DNA of 64,000 nt from Corallococcus soli (GTDB lineage Bacteria; Myxococcota; Myxococcia; Myxococcales; Myxococcaceae): contig NZ_JAAIYO010000003.1 of assembly GCF_014930455.1 (NCBI RefSeq), positions 248,001 through 312,000 of the forward strand, in the 5' to 3' direction. The notes under the pieces are model-generated. The model was given only the letters and a program-made list of their open reading frames with translations, was not told where the DNA came from and did not search any database. Both the position numbers and the translations under genes were made by a program. This document shows, piece by piece, positions 21,901-30,781 of the stretch; position 1 is the first letter of the stretch; every line of letters starts with the position of its first letter.

Positions 21901-23240
21901 TGCCCGAAGTGGCTGAGGCCGCGGTGGTGGTGCGTCAGGCGCCGGGAGGAGAGGCGTTGCTCGTCGCCTACGTCGCGCCCCGGGCAGGGAGCGCCCGCCC
22001 GGATTGGGCCGACACCCTGCGCGTGGCGCTGGCGCGAGTGCTCCCCGAATACATGGTGCCGGGCCGCTTCGCGGTGCTGGAGCGGCTGCCCCTCACGTCC
22101 AGCGGCAAGGTGGACCGCCGCGCGCTGCCGGCCCTGTCCGACGTGACGGGCGACGCGGGCCGAGCAGTCGTCGCGCCCCGGAACGCGCGCGAGGCGGTGC
22201 TGGTGGAGCTGTTCGAGCGCGTGCTCGGCGTGACGGGCGTGGGGGCGACGAGCGACTTCTTCCAGCTCGGAGGCCACTCCATGCTCGTGCTGCGGTTGCT
22301 GGCGCGGATGGAGGCGGCCTTCGGGGTGCGGCTGCCGCTCGCCGCGCTGTTCCAGACGAGCACGGTGGAGGGGCTCGCCCGCGCCGTGGAGACGGCCGGA
22401 GGGGAGCAGGGCGTGCTGGTGCCCCTGGGCGGTGAGGGGGACGCGCCACCGCTGTTCCTCGTCCACCCGGTGGGCGGCAACGTCCTGTGCTACCGCGCGC
22501 TGGGCGAAAGGCTCACGGGCCGGCGGCTCTACGCCTTCCAGTCCCAGGGCGTCACCGGCGCCGCGCCGGACACGACGGTGGAGGCGATGGCCGCGCGGTA
22601 CGTGCGCGAGCTGCGCCGGGTGCGACCGTCCGGCCCGTACCACCTCTTCGGCTGGTCCATGGGCGGCGTCATCGCCTTCGAAATGGCCCGCCAGCTCGAT
22701 GCGGCGGGGCAGGTGGTGGCCGAGCTGTGCCTGCTGGACGCGACGCTGGAGGGCTTCGAGCAGCCGCTCGGGCCCGGGGACGACGCGGCGCTCCTGGGCG
22801 CCTTCGCGGTGGACCTGGGCTTGTCCGAAGGGGCCGTGGAGTCGCTCGCGCCGGGCGCCAGCCTGCCGGAGCTGCTGCGGGCCGCGCGGGACGGCGGCGT
22901 GCTGCCCGAGGACGCGCCGCTGGAGACGCTGGAGCGCCTGTACGCGGTGTTCCGCGCGAACCTGGAGGCCCTGCACGCCTACCGCCCGGGGCCGTACGCG
23001 GGAGCGCTGACCCTGCTGGCGGGGGCTGGGGGCGGCATCCAGGAGGCCACCTCCCCCGACTGGGGCTGGGCCCGCGTCACGCGGGGCGGCGTGCGGACGC
23101 TGCTCGTTCCCGGCGACCACTACCAACTCTTGAACCCGTCCCATGTGCGCGCCGTGGGCAACGCCCTCCAGTCGCTGCTCGAAGGCGACCTGACGGCCAC
23201 CGCGCACGCACCCACCCACGAAAGGAACCCAGGGCCATGA
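12903..23240 (+). CDS. Nonribosomal peptide synthetase 2, modules 4-6 plus thioesterase
   Basis: A 3445-residue NRPS with order C4-A4-T4-C5-A5-T5-C6-A6-T6-TE. C motifs are HHIICDG (151), HHLVADG (1205) and HHAILDG (2254). Core A3 motifs are at 629, 1680 and 2728; carrier serines are S1017, S2066 (in LGGDS) and S3126. Pocket codes: A4 DLFNNALTYK (alanine), A5 DILQLGLVWK (glycine, same as A1) and A6 DVWHFSLVDK (serine). The TE has S3252 in GWSMGG, D3279 and H3406, so a hydrolysed or cyclised product is released. C6 is of the QRGMLF type, unlike the other five C domains. The GTG at 12903 was chosen: it overlaps the NRPS 1 stop and follows GGAAGG; a longer in-frame extension back to 12513 is only a shadow of NRPS 1. 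It is coupled to the oxygenase by ATGA. Confidence 0.97.
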   Translation: MSALEQPAVDLEADEVFVFPASSAQRRLWFLDRLEPGLATYNMPFALRLTGTLREDALAASLDALVDRHESLRTAFAEEDEQVVQLIHPPRSVTLRRESLAGLPSGEREAALRALCTREADAPFNLTEPGLLRAVLVALDGTEHVLLLVLHHIICDGWSVGVMTHELAALYAARCEGRPPALPEPELQYVDFSEWQEAWLRSEAPGRHLESWRERLGGELRPLELPADHPRPARSLHHGATRAFALPRALSDGVRRFGQEEGVTPFMTLLAAFSALLHRFTGETDVIVGTAIAGRPRRELEGVVGFFANTLALRVSLAGAPSFRELARRVKAVTLEAYAHQELPFEHLVEALSLPRDLGRNPLFQVMLVLENLPPGEFQLPGLVLRPLEIESHSAKFDLTLSLQETPGGLVGHLEYSRELFEPSTMDRWLVHFERLLDTVLARPAERLDFLPLLPPSEAALLLDTWSPPGALPRDGSLLHTRFEAQALRTPDAVAVADATRAWTYAEVERRANRLARHLVERGVGPEVRVGVCLRRTVDLPVVLLAVLKAGGAYAPLDPNYPAQRLAYLLEDSVAALVISERAVLAALPEARPTTLVLEDLEALLLDESESEAALPPRAWPEGLAYLIYTSGSTGRPKGVAIEHRSAALLLTWALDVFPPAMLDGVLAATSVCFDLSVFEMFVPWAHGGRVLVVGSVLELPGFSRRDEVTLVNTVPSAMAELLRVGGLPRSVRGVNLAGEALPRRTVDGLYALDHVERVYNLYGPSEDTTYSTWELIPRDEARGPTIGRPLENTRAYVLDASWRPVPLGVPGELFLAGDGLARGYLLRPDLSAERFVPDPFGREPGGRMYRTGDKVRWLSDGRLEYLGRLDHQVKVRGYRIELGEVEARLLALPDVADALVMAREDTTGGQQLAGFVVPREGRTLGPGVLRAALLEHLPEYMVPSVWSVLPKLPLTPNGKVDRAALRTAALVQGADGAGARAPRTQTEARLCTLWEELLGVPVRDVQRGFFELGGHSLLAMRLRSRMEALFEVSLPLRVLFEAPTVEELAARLDAARGGLRLPPVEPQPRHAPLPLSSAQQRLYFLEQLEPGSAFYTIATALRLTGALAPEALERTLRALTVRHEGLRARFTLMDGEPVQSFAPVDFALERVDASGLAPDARESWVVARATRFIRQPFALGHEAPFRAQLYTVGAQEHWLVLAVHHLVADGASIQVLLRDAAALYAGERRGTPALLPALPYQPADHAVWERRLWAEERLAPQLAYWEAKLAGPLPVLELPGDFPRPAQRTDRGRTLHFELSPALADALPARARAWDVTPFMLLLAAFQAVLARHTRQDDILVGTPIAGRDVAGSESLVGCFINTLVLRTAVDPATSFESLVARVKTTCVEAFSHADLPFDRLVQHLQPPRSTAHTPLFQAMFVLNAQPAGQGAFADVAVAEVPLESGTSTFDLTFTVLQREQGMGVAIEYSTDLFEPGTLARLFDAYEALLADALARPETRLDALRLMSSGARARWLSERSPTVHALPGEATVVSRFEAQAALTPGRTAVVAVDRTLSYAELRDEAWALAARLRARGVGRGHRVGVCLERTHRMPVVLLGVLKAGAAYVPLDPHFPRERLALMAEDAGLRLTLTEQGCEARLGAEAGALWCLDAPELEGPDAGDGAGPGPLGLDEAYVLYTSGSTGRPKGVSVHHAALENFLTSMEAAPGLSGDDVLAAVTTLSFDIAGLELYLPLRVGARIELCTRDEAQDASRLAERLERAGATVMQATPTAWRMLLEAGWTNARRMTALCGGEPLPTDLAARLLATGGALWNLYGPTETTVWSTVERVRPGEARLMVGRPVLNTPVYVLDARMEPVPPGVCGEVFIGGEGVARGYVGRAALTAERFVPDPFSATPGARLYATGDVGCLRADGRLEVRGREDAQVKVRGHRIELGEVEAALRSVPEVRDAAVAVREAGAGAARLVGYVVARSGARLSPEGLRQALESRLPAYMVPSAFVVLEALPTTLNGKVDRKALPEPPVERSTGRAPSGPREQWVARVFAEVLVRESVSADDSFFALGGDSVSAMRLVSRLRREGFASSPKQLFEHPTVAGFAEQLVPLESEPVAALAPGDAVPLTSMQRGMLFRALFSPASRDYFEQVGGMLSADLDVVAFQEAWKAALERHAALRTVFVLDGAGPPAQRIIERFEAGVSPPWTVVEGVGVAAVSDADWLRFLEEDLQQGFPLTQGPLLRLALSRAPSGLWRFALSFHHAILDGWSLGLLLAEVAEHHDAVRAGRTPVFAAPPDFRHFVRHEGGQDLGPARALWTEALRGFDSPTPLPHDERDLPVRSGEPHYARHAVELDGRETQRLQDFCARHGLTLSTLVQAAWGLVLARHAGTAEAVFGSLVSGRSAPVERVTELVGLLVNTLPVRVRVTSGQPVLTWLRELQRQQAELREHELVPLEQVQRWSEVGAGRLLFESVLVVDPWPLRGGERGVFAGGVEELGPPRTGFPLHLAAYPGASLGLALTYDTNRHGEQAVARLASSLRTVLSAMVAGPELSVGRLSLLGAEERQELLLAWNPTTHVFEHPCPLHVPFEQQAARTPSAIALEMEGRSLTYAQLDARANLLAHRLRAQGVGPEALVGVFLERSLDMVVGLYGILKAGGAWLPLEPALPPERLRQMVEDARPLVTLTSRALSGKMPEGAGLACVLDDGAWAAGLEPSASARPPPDGAGLDHPAYCIFTSGSTGRPKGALVTHRGIHNRIAWMQDAYGLGPGDRVLQKTPFSFDVSVWEFFWPLAVGARLVVARPGGHQDPAYLVRTLAAERITTVHFVPSMLQFFLEAPGLESLESLTRVFCSGEALPGALQRRVFERLPHAALHNLYGPTEASVDVSHWTCRPGDARPTVPIGFPVFNTRMHVLDADLNLLPTGALGELYLGGVQLGRGYLNRPALTAERFIPDPCAVEPGARLYRTGDLARRLEDGSLEYVGRVDSQVKVRGFRIELGEIEAVLLGLPEVAEAAVVVRQAPGGEALLVAYVAPRAGSARPDWADTLRVALARVLPEYMVPGRFAVLERLPLTSSGKVDRRALPALSDVTGDAGRAVVAPRNAREAVLVELFERVLGVTGVGATSDFFQLGGHSMLVLRLLARMEAAFGVRLPLAALFQTSTVEGLARAVETAGGEQGVLVPLGGEGDAPPLFLVHPVGGNVLCYRALGERLTGRRLYAFQSQGVTGAAPDTTVEAMAARYVRELRRVRPSGPYHLFGWSMGGVIAFEMARQLDAAGQVVAELCLLDATLEGFEQPLGPGDDAALLGAFAVDLGLSEGAVESLAPGASLPELLRAARDGGVLPEDAPLETLERLYAVFRANLEALHAYRPGPYAGALTLLAGAGGGIQEATSPDWGWARVTRGGVRTLLVPGDHYQLLNPSHVRAVGNALQSLLEGDLTATAHAPTHERNPGP

Positions 23241-24649
23241 ACTTCTACCCGAAGCACCTCTTCCCCTTCACGCAGGAGCTGGAAGCGAACTACCCGGCCA
23301 TTCGCGCGGAGGCGGAGCGGCAGATCGAAGCCCGGTTCAAGCCGTACGCCTATTCGGACGTGTACACGGCCGGGTGGACCACGTTGGACCTGCTGTACCA
23401 CGACAACCGGTTGGACGTGCGCAACCGCCCGCGCTTCACCGTGTCCGACTGCACGGATCCGCTCCAGCTCTTCACCGTGCTGCTGGGCGATCCGACCTCG
23501 TTCGAATCGGGCCTGCTCCAGGCGCGCCTGGGCGAGGAGACGATGCGCGAGCTGTCCTCGTACACCTCGCCGCACGACTGCACGCCCTCGATGATCGACC
23601 GGCTGGTGGCCGGCATGAACGCGGTGGTGGCGGACGCCGGCTTCTTCGTGGAGCACCAGCGGCGGCTCACCCTGGATGACCGCGCCCCGCGCTCGCGCGA
23701 GCGGCTGGCGAAGCTGCTGGCGGCCGGCCGGCTGGTGCAGCGCGACGGCCAGTACGCGCTGGGACGGGTGGAGGACGACGAAGCCCGGGAGCAGCTGCGC
23801 TGGCTCCACGTCGCGGTGCTGGAGGAGGTCGTCTACCCCAGCTTCCTGAAGAAGGGCGGCCTCACCGAATTCAAGGACGTGACGGACGCGTGCCCGGTGA
23901 CGACGTCCATCGTGAAGAAGATCCCCGGCCTGCGCAGCGTCTGGTTCTCCTGCCTCGCGCCCGGCTCCCACATCCTGGCGCACACGGGCAACGACGCCAC
24001 GATGCTCCGTTGCCACCTGGGCCTCATCGTCCCGGGCGACGCGGTGATGGCCGTCGGTTCGCACCGCGTGTCGCCCAACGACTTCAAGGACGTGGATCGC
24101 TTCCTGCCGCTCCTGGCCGAGGGCAACGACAGCCTGCCCGCGCGGCTGCTGCGGGACGCGCTGCCGGAGGCGGAGCGGCGCGCGCTCGAAGGACGCTCCT
24201 CGCTCTCGGTGGAGCGGACGGAGGATCCGGAGGGGACCTGGAAGCTGCTGTGGGCCGTGGCGGAGGCCCTCAACACGCGCATCGAGCAGCCGGGCTTCTG
24301 CCTGCCGTACCGGGACGCGACGCCGCACCCCGCCTCGCCGGTGTTCGACGAGACCTTCGCCCGGCTCCAGGCGCAGGGCGTGCTCACGGCGAAGGGTGAG
24401 GCCGCGCCCGCCGCGCTGGCGTCGGAGTCCGGCCGCGAGGAGCTGCACTACCTCAACACGCTCTTCTTCATTGAGCGCGCGTTCCCGGAGGTCCTCGCCA
24501 AGTCGCCGCGCGTGCGGCGGGAGTTCATCTCCTGGGAGGAGGGGCGCTGCTTCGTCTTCGACGACACCCAGTACCACGAGGTGTGGCAGCGCTCGGATCG
24601 CAACCGGGTCATCTTGAACGTCGACGTGGACCGCGAAACCTACGCCTGA
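23237..24649 (+). CDS. Aspartyl/asparaginyl beta-hydroxylase-type 2OG-Fe(II) oxygenase
   Basis: A 470-residue 2-oxoglutarate/iron oxygenase. The C-terminal half carries the AspH signature: [10 protein letters not shown] with iron ligand H260 and [11 protein letters not shown] with H447, followed by [10 protein letters not shown] (2OG-binding Arg region). In typical AspH proteins these histidines are about 46 residues apart. Here they are 187 apart, so about 140 residues are inserted within the fold. The first 240 residues match nothing I recognise. The ATG overlaps the NRPS 2 stop, so this is a tailoring enzyme made with the synthetases, probably a beta-hydroxylase of an amino-acid residue. 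No Asp or Asn module is predicted with confidence; X2 or X3 are possible targets. Confidence 0.87.
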   Translation: MNFYPKHLFPFTQELEANYPAIRAEAERQIEARFKPYAYSDVYTAGWTTLDLLYHDNRLDVRNRPRFTVSDCTDPLQLFTVLLGDPTSFESGLLQARLGEETMRELSSYTSPHDCTPSMIDRLVAGMNAVVADAGFFVEHQRRLTLDDRAPRSRERLAKLLAAGRLVQRDGQYALGRVEDDEAREQLRWLHVAVLEEVVYPSFLKKGGLTEFKDVTDACPVTTSIVKKIPGLRSVWFSCLAPGSHILAHTGNDATMLRCHLGLIVPGDAVMAVGSHRVSPNDFKDVDRFLPLLAEGNDSLPARLLRDALPEAERRALEGRSSLSVERTEDPEGTWKLLWAVAEALNTRIEQPGFCLPYRDATPHPASPVFDETFARLQAQGVLTAKGEAAPAALASESGREELHYLNTLFFIERAFPEVLAKSPRVRREFISWEEGRCFVFDDTQYHEVWQRSDRNRVILNVDVDRETYA

Positions 24650-24717
24650 GGACGCGTGCCGCGCGGTCCCGGGCCCCTTGGGGACGGAAGACCGCGCGCA
24701 CGCTGGAAGGAAACAAC

Positions 24718-27270
24718 GTGACGCGGGTGGTGAGGTTCGGACGGGGGTGGCTGGCGGGGCTCTGGCTCGCGCTGGCGTGGCCGGCCCAGGCGGCGGAGGG
24801 CCCGCGTGCGCCCGCCGTCTTCCGGGCGGCGCGCACGGAGGTCGCCGTGGCGGTGGACGGGGTGCTGGACGAGCCCGCGTGGGCCGCGGCGCCGGTGTAC
24901 TCGGACTTCGTGCAGAGCTTCCCCACGCCGGGAGCCGAGCCCGGCGAGCGCACCGAGGTGCGCATCCTCCACGACGAGCGCAACCTCTACGTGGGCATCA
25001 CCGCGTTGGATCGCCAGCCCGCCCTCATCCGCCGGAGCCTGGGCCGGCGCGACGCCATCCCGCCATCGGACATGGTGACGGTGATGGTGGACAGCCTGAA
25101 GGACAGGGCCACCGCCTACCTCTTCTCCATCAACGCTGGCGGCACGCTGGAGGACGCGCGGCTCACCGAGGACACCACCGAGGCGAAGGACTGGGACGCC
25201 GTCTGGGAGGGAGAGGCCACCGTCACGCAGGAAGGATGGACCGCGGAGCTGCGCGTGCCCCTGTCCGTCCTGCGCTTCCCGGAGGCGCCGGTGCAGACGT
25301 GGGGCTTCCACGTCCGCCGGTTGATGTCCCGGACGCACGAGCAGGTGGACTCCACCGTCATCCCGCGCGAGGCCAACGCGCTCGTGTCGCGCTTCGCGGA
25401 CTTCCAGGGGCTGGAGGGCGTGCGCCACCAGCGGAGGCTGATGTTGACGCCCTACGTGGCCAGCCGGGTCACCGCGAGCCGCGCCGCCGTACCGCTGGGC
25501 GGGGCGTCGTCGGTGGAGCCGTCCGCGGACGTGGGGCTGGACTTCCAGGCCGCGCTCGCCAGCGACCTGTCGCTCACGGGCACGTTCAACCCGGACTTCG
25601 GCCAGGTGGAGGCGGACGAGCTGTTGGTGAACCTGAGCACGTCGGAGGTGTTCTTCCCGGAGAAGCGTCCCTTCTTCCTGGAGGGGCTGGAGCTGTTCCA
25701 GCCGGTGGGCGCGCAGGCGGGGCGCTCCGCGCAGACGCTCTTCTATTCGCGGCGCGTGGGCCTGGATCAGCCGCTGTTGGGCGCGGTGAAGCTGGTGGGC
25801 ACCGTGAGCGACGGCGTGCAGGTGGGGCTCTTGAACGCCGTCTCCCTGGGCGCCCCGGCGCTGGGGACCGCCCCGGCGCGGGGCTACCGCTTCCAGTGGG
25901 CGCGCCCGCTGCACTTCGCCTCGCAGGCCACGCTGCCGCGCGTGGTGCCGCCGCCCATGAACTCGCTGGCGGGCGTGCTGCGCGCGGAGGTGGCGGAGGG
26001 CCAGCAGCTGGGCCTGATGGTGACGGCGGCGAGCCCGCTGTCCTCGAAGTGCCAGGGCACGCCGCTGCCGGACGACCCTCCGTGTGTCGCGCGAGGCGGA
26101 CAGGCGGCGGCGGCGGACTTCCGGCTGCGCACGGCGGACGGCGTCTTCGCCGTGTCCGGGCTGGTGGACGCGTCGCGGGTGACGGGCGGGGGCCCGGAGG
26201 GGCTGCTCCTGCGCGACGGGACGCTGCTGCGCCCGGGGGACATGGGCTTCGGGGCCTACCTGCGCGGCGGGAAGCTGGGCGGTGAGCCGTGGCGCACGAC
26301 GCTGACGTACGAGTACGAGTCGCCCACGCTGGACCTGAACGCGTCCGGCTTCCAGCCGCTCCAGAACCAGCAGAAGGTGTCGGCCCACGTGCAGTACGGG
26401 CGCGGTTCGCGGTGGGGCATCTTCCCGGAGCTGTGGCTGGGCGTGCGGGCGCAGGGGGGCTGGTCCACGGATGCGCGGGGGCTGCCGCTGTCGCGCGGGC
26501 TGGACCTGACGTTGGAGGGCGTGCTGCCGGACTTCAGCACGCTGTTCTGTGACGCGGGCGTGGAGGTGGATCGCCGCGACCTGCGGGAGATTCCGGAGCG
26601 GGGGCTGGCGTACGAGCTGCCGGACTTCGGCTACCTCACCTGCGGGCTGGAGACGGATCCGCTGCGGCCGCTGGCCCTGAAGCTGGAGGGCTACGTGGAC
26701 CGCACCACCCAAAACGGCGCCTCGCCGGGCCGGGTGGGCAAGGCCCTGAGCGCGGGCGTGTCGTGGCGTCCCATGCCCCGGCTCCAGACGGACGTGGACG
26801 TGTCGTACGAGGCCACGCAGGACGGCCCCCGGTGGACGGGGGAGACGGAGGATGGACGGCTGCTCTTCGCGGAGCTGGTGCCGCGCTTCCTCACGCTGAC
26901 GTTCAAGCAGCTCGTGGTCGTCACGCCCCGGCTCACCCTTCAGGCGCGGGTGCAGCTGCTCACGGGCCTGGGCCCGTACGGCCCCTTCTACGCGGCGCGG
27001 ATCCCCGAGGACGGGACGGTGCGGCTGCGCGACCTCCAGCCGGTGACGGACGTGGAGGACCCCAGCTTCCACACGGCGGCGCTCAACGTGAACGTGGTGG
27101 CGCGGTGGGAGTACCACGTGGGCTCCACGCTCTATTTCATCTACTCGCGGGCCCAGGAGGAGCCGCTCCTGGAGGGGACGGACGCGGGCCGGAGGTCGCT
27201 CGGGCCGCAGGGGCTGGGGCTGGGGCCGCGCTCGGACACGGTGTTGCTGAAGGCGAGCTACGCGTGGTGA
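24718..27270 (+). CDS. CBM9-like/DUF5916 outer-membrane protein
   Basis: An 850-residue exported protein. Residues 1-25 form a signal peptide (cleavage near AQA). The next 200 or so residues have the carbohydrate-binding family 9-like fold typical of DUF5916 proteins (VDGVLDEPAWAAAPV, VRILHDERNLYVGI). The rest is the DUF5916 region, rich in alternating beta strands and ending in an aromatic residue (SYAW), as outer-membrane barrels do. The GTG at 24718 follows GGAAGG and starts the signal peptide; a longer frame to 24583 is a shadow. It lies 68 bp after the oxygenase and overlaps the peptidase gene. The biochemical role of the family is unknown. In this operon it could be a receptor or export partner for the peptide, which is inference. 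Confidence 0.83.
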   Translation: MTRVVRFGRGWLAGLWLALAWPAQAAEGPRAPAVFRAARTEVAVAVDGVLDEPAWAAAPVYSDFVQSFPTPGAEPGERTEVRILHDERNLYVGITALDRQPALIRRSLGRRDAIPPSDMVTVMVDSLKDRATAYLFSINAGGTLEDARLTEDTTEAKDWDAVWEGEATVTQEGWTAELRVPLSVLRFPEAPVQTWGFHVRRLMSRTHEQVDSTVIPREANALVSRFADFQGLEGVRHQRRLMLTPYVASRVTASRAAVPLGGASSVEPSADVGLDFQAALASDLSLTGTFNPDFGQVEADELLVNLSTSEVFFPEKRPFFLEGLELFQPVGAQAGRSAQTLFYSRRVGLDQPLLGAVKLVGTVSDGVQVGLLNAVSLGAPALGTAPARGYRFQWARPLHFASQATLPRVVPPPMNSLAGVLRAEVAEGQQLGLMVTAASPLSSKCQGTPLPDDPPCVARGGQAAAADFRLRTADGVFAVSGLVDASRVTGGGPEGLLLRDGTLLRPGDMGFGAYLRGGKLGGEPWRTTLTYEYESPTLDLNASGFQPLQNQQKVSAHVQYGRGSRWGIFPELWLGVRAQGGWSTDARGLPLSRGLDLTLEGVLPDFSTLFCDAGVEVDRRDLREIPERGLAYELPDFGYLTCGLETDPLRPLALKLEGYVDRTTQNGASPGRVGKALSAGVSWRPMPRLQTDVDVSYEATQDGPRWTGETEDGRLLFAELVPRFLTLTFKQLVVVTPRLTLQARVQLLTGLGPYGPFYAARIPEDGTVRLRDLQPVTDVEDPSFHTAALNVNVVARWEYHVGSTLYFIYSRAQEEPLLEGTDAGRRSLGPQGLGLGPRSDTVLLKASYAW

Positions 27271-29753
27271 GCGCAGGCCGCGGGCCCCAGGAGCCGTCCG
27301 TGCGCGCAGGCCGTGGGCCCCAGGAGCCGTCCGTGCGCGCGGGCCAGGGGACCCGTGTCCTCGCGGCGCGTGCGGGCCGTGGGGCCTGCGTCTTCGCGGT
27401 GCTGGTGACGGTGCTGGGGGCGGCGTGGGTGGCGCGCTGCCCGGTGGAGCCGCGCCCGGAGGGAGCCGCGCCCGAAGTGTTCTCTGAGGCGCGAGCGCTG
27501 CCGCTGGTGCGAGCGCTGGCGGAGGAGCCGCGTCCGTTGGGCTCCCCCGCGGCGCAGCGGGCGGTGGCGCTGCTGGTGGAGCGGCTGCGTGCGCTGCCGG
27601 GCGTGGAGGTGGTGGTGCAGGACGCGGAGGCCAGCATGGTGGACGAGGGGAGCCTCATCCTCTTCCGCGCGGTGAACGTCCTGGCGCGGCTGCCGGGCGA
27701 GAGCGCGGACGCGGTGCTGGTGTCCGCGCACTACGACAGTCCGGAGGAGAGCCCGGGCGCGGGCGACAACGCCCTCGCGGTGGCCGCGGCGGTGGAGGTG
27801 CTGCGGGCGTTGAGCGCGGGGCCGCGTCCGCGCCACACGGTGTTGCTCAACCTCAACGGCGGCGAGGAGGACGGCCGCCTGGGCGCGGCGGGCTTCCTGC
27901 ACCATCCGTGGGCGCGGGACGTGAAGGCCTTCATCAACCTGGAGGGCGTGGGCGTCGGAGGCCGGCTGGTCCTCTTCCGCGCGAGCCCCGGCGCCCAGGG
28001 GTTGCTGGAGGCGTACGCGGACGCGGTGCCCTCCCCGAGCGCGTCCGTGCTGGGCCAGGACGTGATGGCCAGCGGCGCGGCGCCCTTCTACACGGACTTC
28101 GAGCAGTACGTGGGGAGCGGCATCCCGGGGCTCGACCTGGCGCTGGTGGAGGGCGGCTACGCGTACCACACGGCGTTGGATCGGCCGGAGGCCGTGCCTC
28201 CAGGGACGCTCCAGCATGTCGGCGACACGGTGCTGGCGTTGGTGCGCCGGCTCTCCGCGAGCCCCCTGCCGCCCCACGCGTCCGAAGCGGGCACCGTGAC
28301 CTTCTTCGATGTGCTCGGCGTGGGGACGGTCGTGTATCCGCCCCGGGTGGCGTTGGTGCTGGCGGTGGTCGCGGTGCTCCTGTTCGCGGGGGCGTGCGAG
28401 GCCTCCCGGCGTCGCGGCCTGCTGTCCTTGAGGGGGCTGGGGCGCGGCTTCGTCTGGATGGGGGTGGGCGGGGTGCTGGGGGCGCTGCTGCCGCTGCTGG
28501 GCGCGGTGCTGGTGGGGTTCGTGCTGGGGCGCCCGCAGGGCTGGTACGGCACGCCCTCCCTGGGGCTCGTGACGTACGGGGCGCTCGCGCTCGCGGGGGT
28601 GCTCGCGGGCGAGGCGGCGTGGGTGGCGTTCACGGCCCGGCGCGGGACGGGAGCGGACTCGCGCCACTTCGAGCGTTGGGGGGGAGCGCTCGCCTGGGGC
28701 GTCTGCTTCACGGTGCTGGGAACGGCGGCCGGCGTGGGCGTGACGTACCCGCTGCTGGTCTGGGTGCTGGGCGGAGCGGGTGCGCTCCTGGTGGTGGCCC
28801 GGAGGCCCCGGTGGAGCGGGGTCGCGCTCGCGCTGGGCTTCCTGCCGGGGCTGTGCCTGATGGCGCAGGCGGCATCGCGGTTGCTCTTCCTGGCCCTCCC
28901 GTTGACGGGCCACCTGCTGGTGCCGTTCCCGCTGGATGGGGCCATCGCGCTCCTGGTGGCGTTGCCCCTGCTGGCGGGGGCGTGGCTGGTGCCCGCGGCG
29001 CTGCCGTGGGCGGAGGGAGGTCGCCTCGCCGGGCTGTGGGTGGGGGCGCTCGCGCTGGGTGGGTGGGTGGCGCTGGCGCTCGTGACGCCTCACGACGCGG
29101 AGCATCCGCGAAGGCTGCACGCGGTGGAGCGGACCGACGCGTCCGGGAGCGTCCTCGTCCTCCAGAGCATGGATGGGCTGGCGCTCGGCACGCTCGTCCC
29201 GGGGCTCACGCAAGCCCAGTCCGAGCAGGCCCAGACGGAGCGCGCCCTGCCATGGAGCGGCGCCATGCCCCCGGTGTCCGGACAGGAGCCGGGTGCCACC
29301 GCGACCACCGCGTCGGCGCACCCCGTCCTGGCCTCCGCGTCCCCAGTCCCCACCGAACAGCCCGCGCTGACGGAGCTCACGGCGCCACGCCTCACCGTGG
29401 AGCGCGTGGAACAGCACGGGGCGGAGCGACAGGTGTCCCTGCTCCTGTCCGCCCAGGAGGGCGCATCCCTGCGCCTGGAGGTCCCGCGTGAAGCGCTGGT
29501 CTCCTGGTCCCTGGGCCCGGAGTTGCCCGCCCTCCCGCCAGACGCCGTCGCCTTCACGGCCCTGGCGGTGAATCCCCCGGGAGGCGAATGGCGCGTGGAG
29601 CTGCGCCTGCGCGCCACCCCGGACGTGCCCGTGCGGCTTCGCGCGTCTCGTGAGGGCGCGGTGACGCCGACGCTGGACGCCCTGCGCCGCTCGCTCGGGC
29701 CCGACAGCACGGGCTCCTTCGCCGCGTCCCACACCGTGGAGGTGCGGCCATGA
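27267..29753 (+). CDS. Membrane-anchored M28-family metallopeptidase
   Basis: An 828-residue zinc peptidase fused to a membrane domain. The M28 site is visible: H155-x-D157 (SAHYDSPEES), D167 (GAGDN), E200-E201 (NGGEEDG), an acidic residue in INLEGVG, and a His in YAYHTALD. One membrane segment precedes the catalytic domain, about eight to nine follow it (roughly residues 350-610), and a soluble beta-rich tail closes the protein. The layout resembles Fxna/ERMP1-type M28 proteins. The GTG at 27267 overlaps the upstream stop (GTGA). The first codons hold a 33-bp tandem repeat, so the true start could lie downstream. Co-translation with an NRPS operon suggests maturation or inactivation of the product outside the cytoplasm, but this is not shown. 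Confidence 0.85.
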   Translation: MSAGRGPQEPSVRAGRGPQEPSVRAGQGTRVLAARAGRGACVFAVLVTVLGAAWVARCPVEPRPEGAAPEVFSEARALPLVRALAEEPRPLGSPAAQRAVALLVERLRALPGVEVVVQDAEASMVDEGSLILFRAVNVLARLPGESADAVLVSAHYDSPEESPGAGDNALAVAAAVEVLRALSAGPRPRHTVLLNLNGGEEDGRLGAAGFLHHPWARDVKAFINLEGVGVGGRLVLFRASPGAQGLLEAYADAVPSPSASVLGQDVMASGAAPFYTDFEQYVGSGIPGLDLALVEGGYAYHTALDRPEAVPPGTLQHVGDTVLALVRRLSASPLPPHASEAGTVTFFDVLGVGTVVYPPRVALVLAVVAVLLFAGACEASRRRGLLSLRGLGRGFVWMGVGGVLGALLPLLGAVLVGFVLGRPQGWYGTPSLGLVTYGALALAGVLAGEAAWVAFTARRGTGADSRHFERWGGALAWGVCFTVLGTAAGVGVTYPLLVWVLGGAGALLVVARRPRWSGVALALGFLPGLCLMAQAASRLLFLALPLTGHLLVPFPLDGAIALLVALPLLAGAWLVPAALPWAEGGRLAGLWVGALALGGWVALALVTPHDAEHPRRLHAVERTDASGSVLVLQSMDGLALGTLVPGLTQAQSEQAQTERALPWSGAMPPVSGQEPGATATTASAHPVLASASPVPTEQPALTELTAPRLTVERVEQHGAERQVSLLLSAQEGASLRLEVPREALVSWSLGPELPALPPDAVAFTALAVNPPGGEWRVELRLRATPDVPVRLRASREGAVTPTLDALRRSLGPDSTGSFAASHTVEVRP
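27271..27336 (+). repeat. 33-bp tandem repeat in the start of the M28 peptidase gene
   Basis: Two copies of a 33-bp unit (beginning GCGCAGGCCG, starts at 27271 and 27304) differ at one visible position, and a decayed third copy begins near 27337. They encode AGRGPQEPSVR twice. The period is a multiple of three, so copy-number change keeps the frame. Confidence 0.75.
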
Positions 29754-29764
29754 CGTCCCCGCGC

Positions 29765-30652
29765 TCAGCCTGGCGACGGAAGGGCCGCGAACTCCTTCAC
29801 CAACCGCGCGGTGACGAGCGCGGTGAGCCGCGCCGGATCCAGCTCCGGGATGAACTCGCTGACGTCCAGTCCCACCAGCTCGTAGCGTCGGGCCAGCCCG
29901 CGCAGGAGCACCAGCAGCTCGCGGAACGTGGGGCCGCCAGGGTAGGGCGCCTCCACGGCGGGGACCTCGTGGGGCGCGAGCCCGTCCAGGTCCACGGACA
30001 CGAACACGCGCCGCACGCCGCCGAGCTGCGCGACCATGGAGTCGAGCACCGCCGGCAGGCCCCGCTCCACCACCTCCACGGCGTGGATGACGCCCGGCTT
30101 CCACTCGCGCAGCCCCTCGCGCTCGCGCGCGTTCACCTGCCGGATGCCGAACAGGCTGGTCCGCTCCGGCCGGACGTGGGGCAGCTTCCAGGCGTGGTGG
30201 AGGATGGAGTCGAAGGCCAGCGCGTCGCTCTGGACGCAGTCCGGGTGGGCGTCCACGTAGACGACGCCGCAGTCCTCGAACACGTCGCTCACCGCGGCCA
30301 GGGCGGCGTACTTGATGTGGTGGTCCCCGCCCACGCCAATGGCGCGCTGTCCCCGGAGGAACAACGACGCGAAGCGGTCGCGCACGACGGACAGCTGCGC
30401 GGGCACCGCGAGCCCCTCCACGGGCAGGTTCCCCGCGTCGAACAGGCCAGCCCCGTCCTCCAGCGACTCCGTGAGGGACGGGGACTCGTTGTCCGCGTCG
30501 CGCATGAAGTCGGCGGTGAAGAGGGTCCGGGGCGCGTCGGAGCGGCCCCGTGCGCTCTCGGAGAAGCCGGCCCCCTGCGTGTTGGCGCCGAACAGCACGG
30601 AGCGCGCCCGGTGCTCGTCGGGACACAGGGCATGGCGCAGGCGCGGGCTCAC
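29765..30652 (-). CDS. Ureohydrolase (arginase/agmatinase/formimidoylglutamase family)
   Basis: A 295-residue binuclear manganese ureohydrolase. All six metal ligands can be placed: the His of GGDHH, the D-H-D of DAHPD, and the two Asp of SVDLDGLAP. The GGPTFRELL and LDVSEFIPE motifs also fit the family, which hydrolyses guanidino or formimino groups (arginine, agmatine, N-formimino-glutamate and similar). The substrate cannot be read from sequence. A GTG start at 30652 has GAGGTG upstream. The gene converges on the M28 gene with 11 bp between stops and lies upstream of the MFS gene on the other side of a strong hairpin. Closeness to an SznF-like enzyme, whose characterised relative acts on a guanidine, is noteworthy. 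Confidence 0.85.
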   Translation of the reverse strand: MSPRLRHALCPDEHRARSVLFGANTQGAGFSESARGRSDAPRTLFTADFMRDADNESPSLTESLEDGAGLFDAGNLPVEGLAVPAQLSVVRDRFASLFLRGQRAIGVGGDHHIKYAALAAVSDVFEDCGVVYVDAHPDCVQSDALAFDSILHHAWKLPHVRPERTSLFGIRQVNAREREGLREWKPGVIHAVEVVERGLPAVLDSMVAQLGGVRRVFVSVDLDGLAPHEVPAVEAPYPGGPTFRELLVLLRGLARRYELVGLDVSEFIPELDPARLTALVTARLVKEFAALPSPG

Positions 30653-30744
30653 GGGCGCACCTCGGACACGGACATGGCGAAGGGTGAGGGGAAGGGGTTC
30701 ATGGCGGCTCCAGTGCGGACAGGCCCACCCGGGGTGGGGCAGGG

Positions 30745-30769
30745 CACCGGGCCCGTGGAGGGCCCGGTG
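30745..30769 (-). terminator. Perfect 10-bp GC stem-loop after the MFS gene
   Basis: CACCGGGCCC (30745-30754) and GGGCCCGGTG (30760-30769) form a perfect stem with a five-base loop, 12 bp beyond the MFS stop. There is no T-run on either strand, so it may be a pause or RNA-stability hairpin rather than a classic intrinsic terminator. Confidence 0.6.
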
Positions 30770-30781
30770 GGCGCGGACGGC

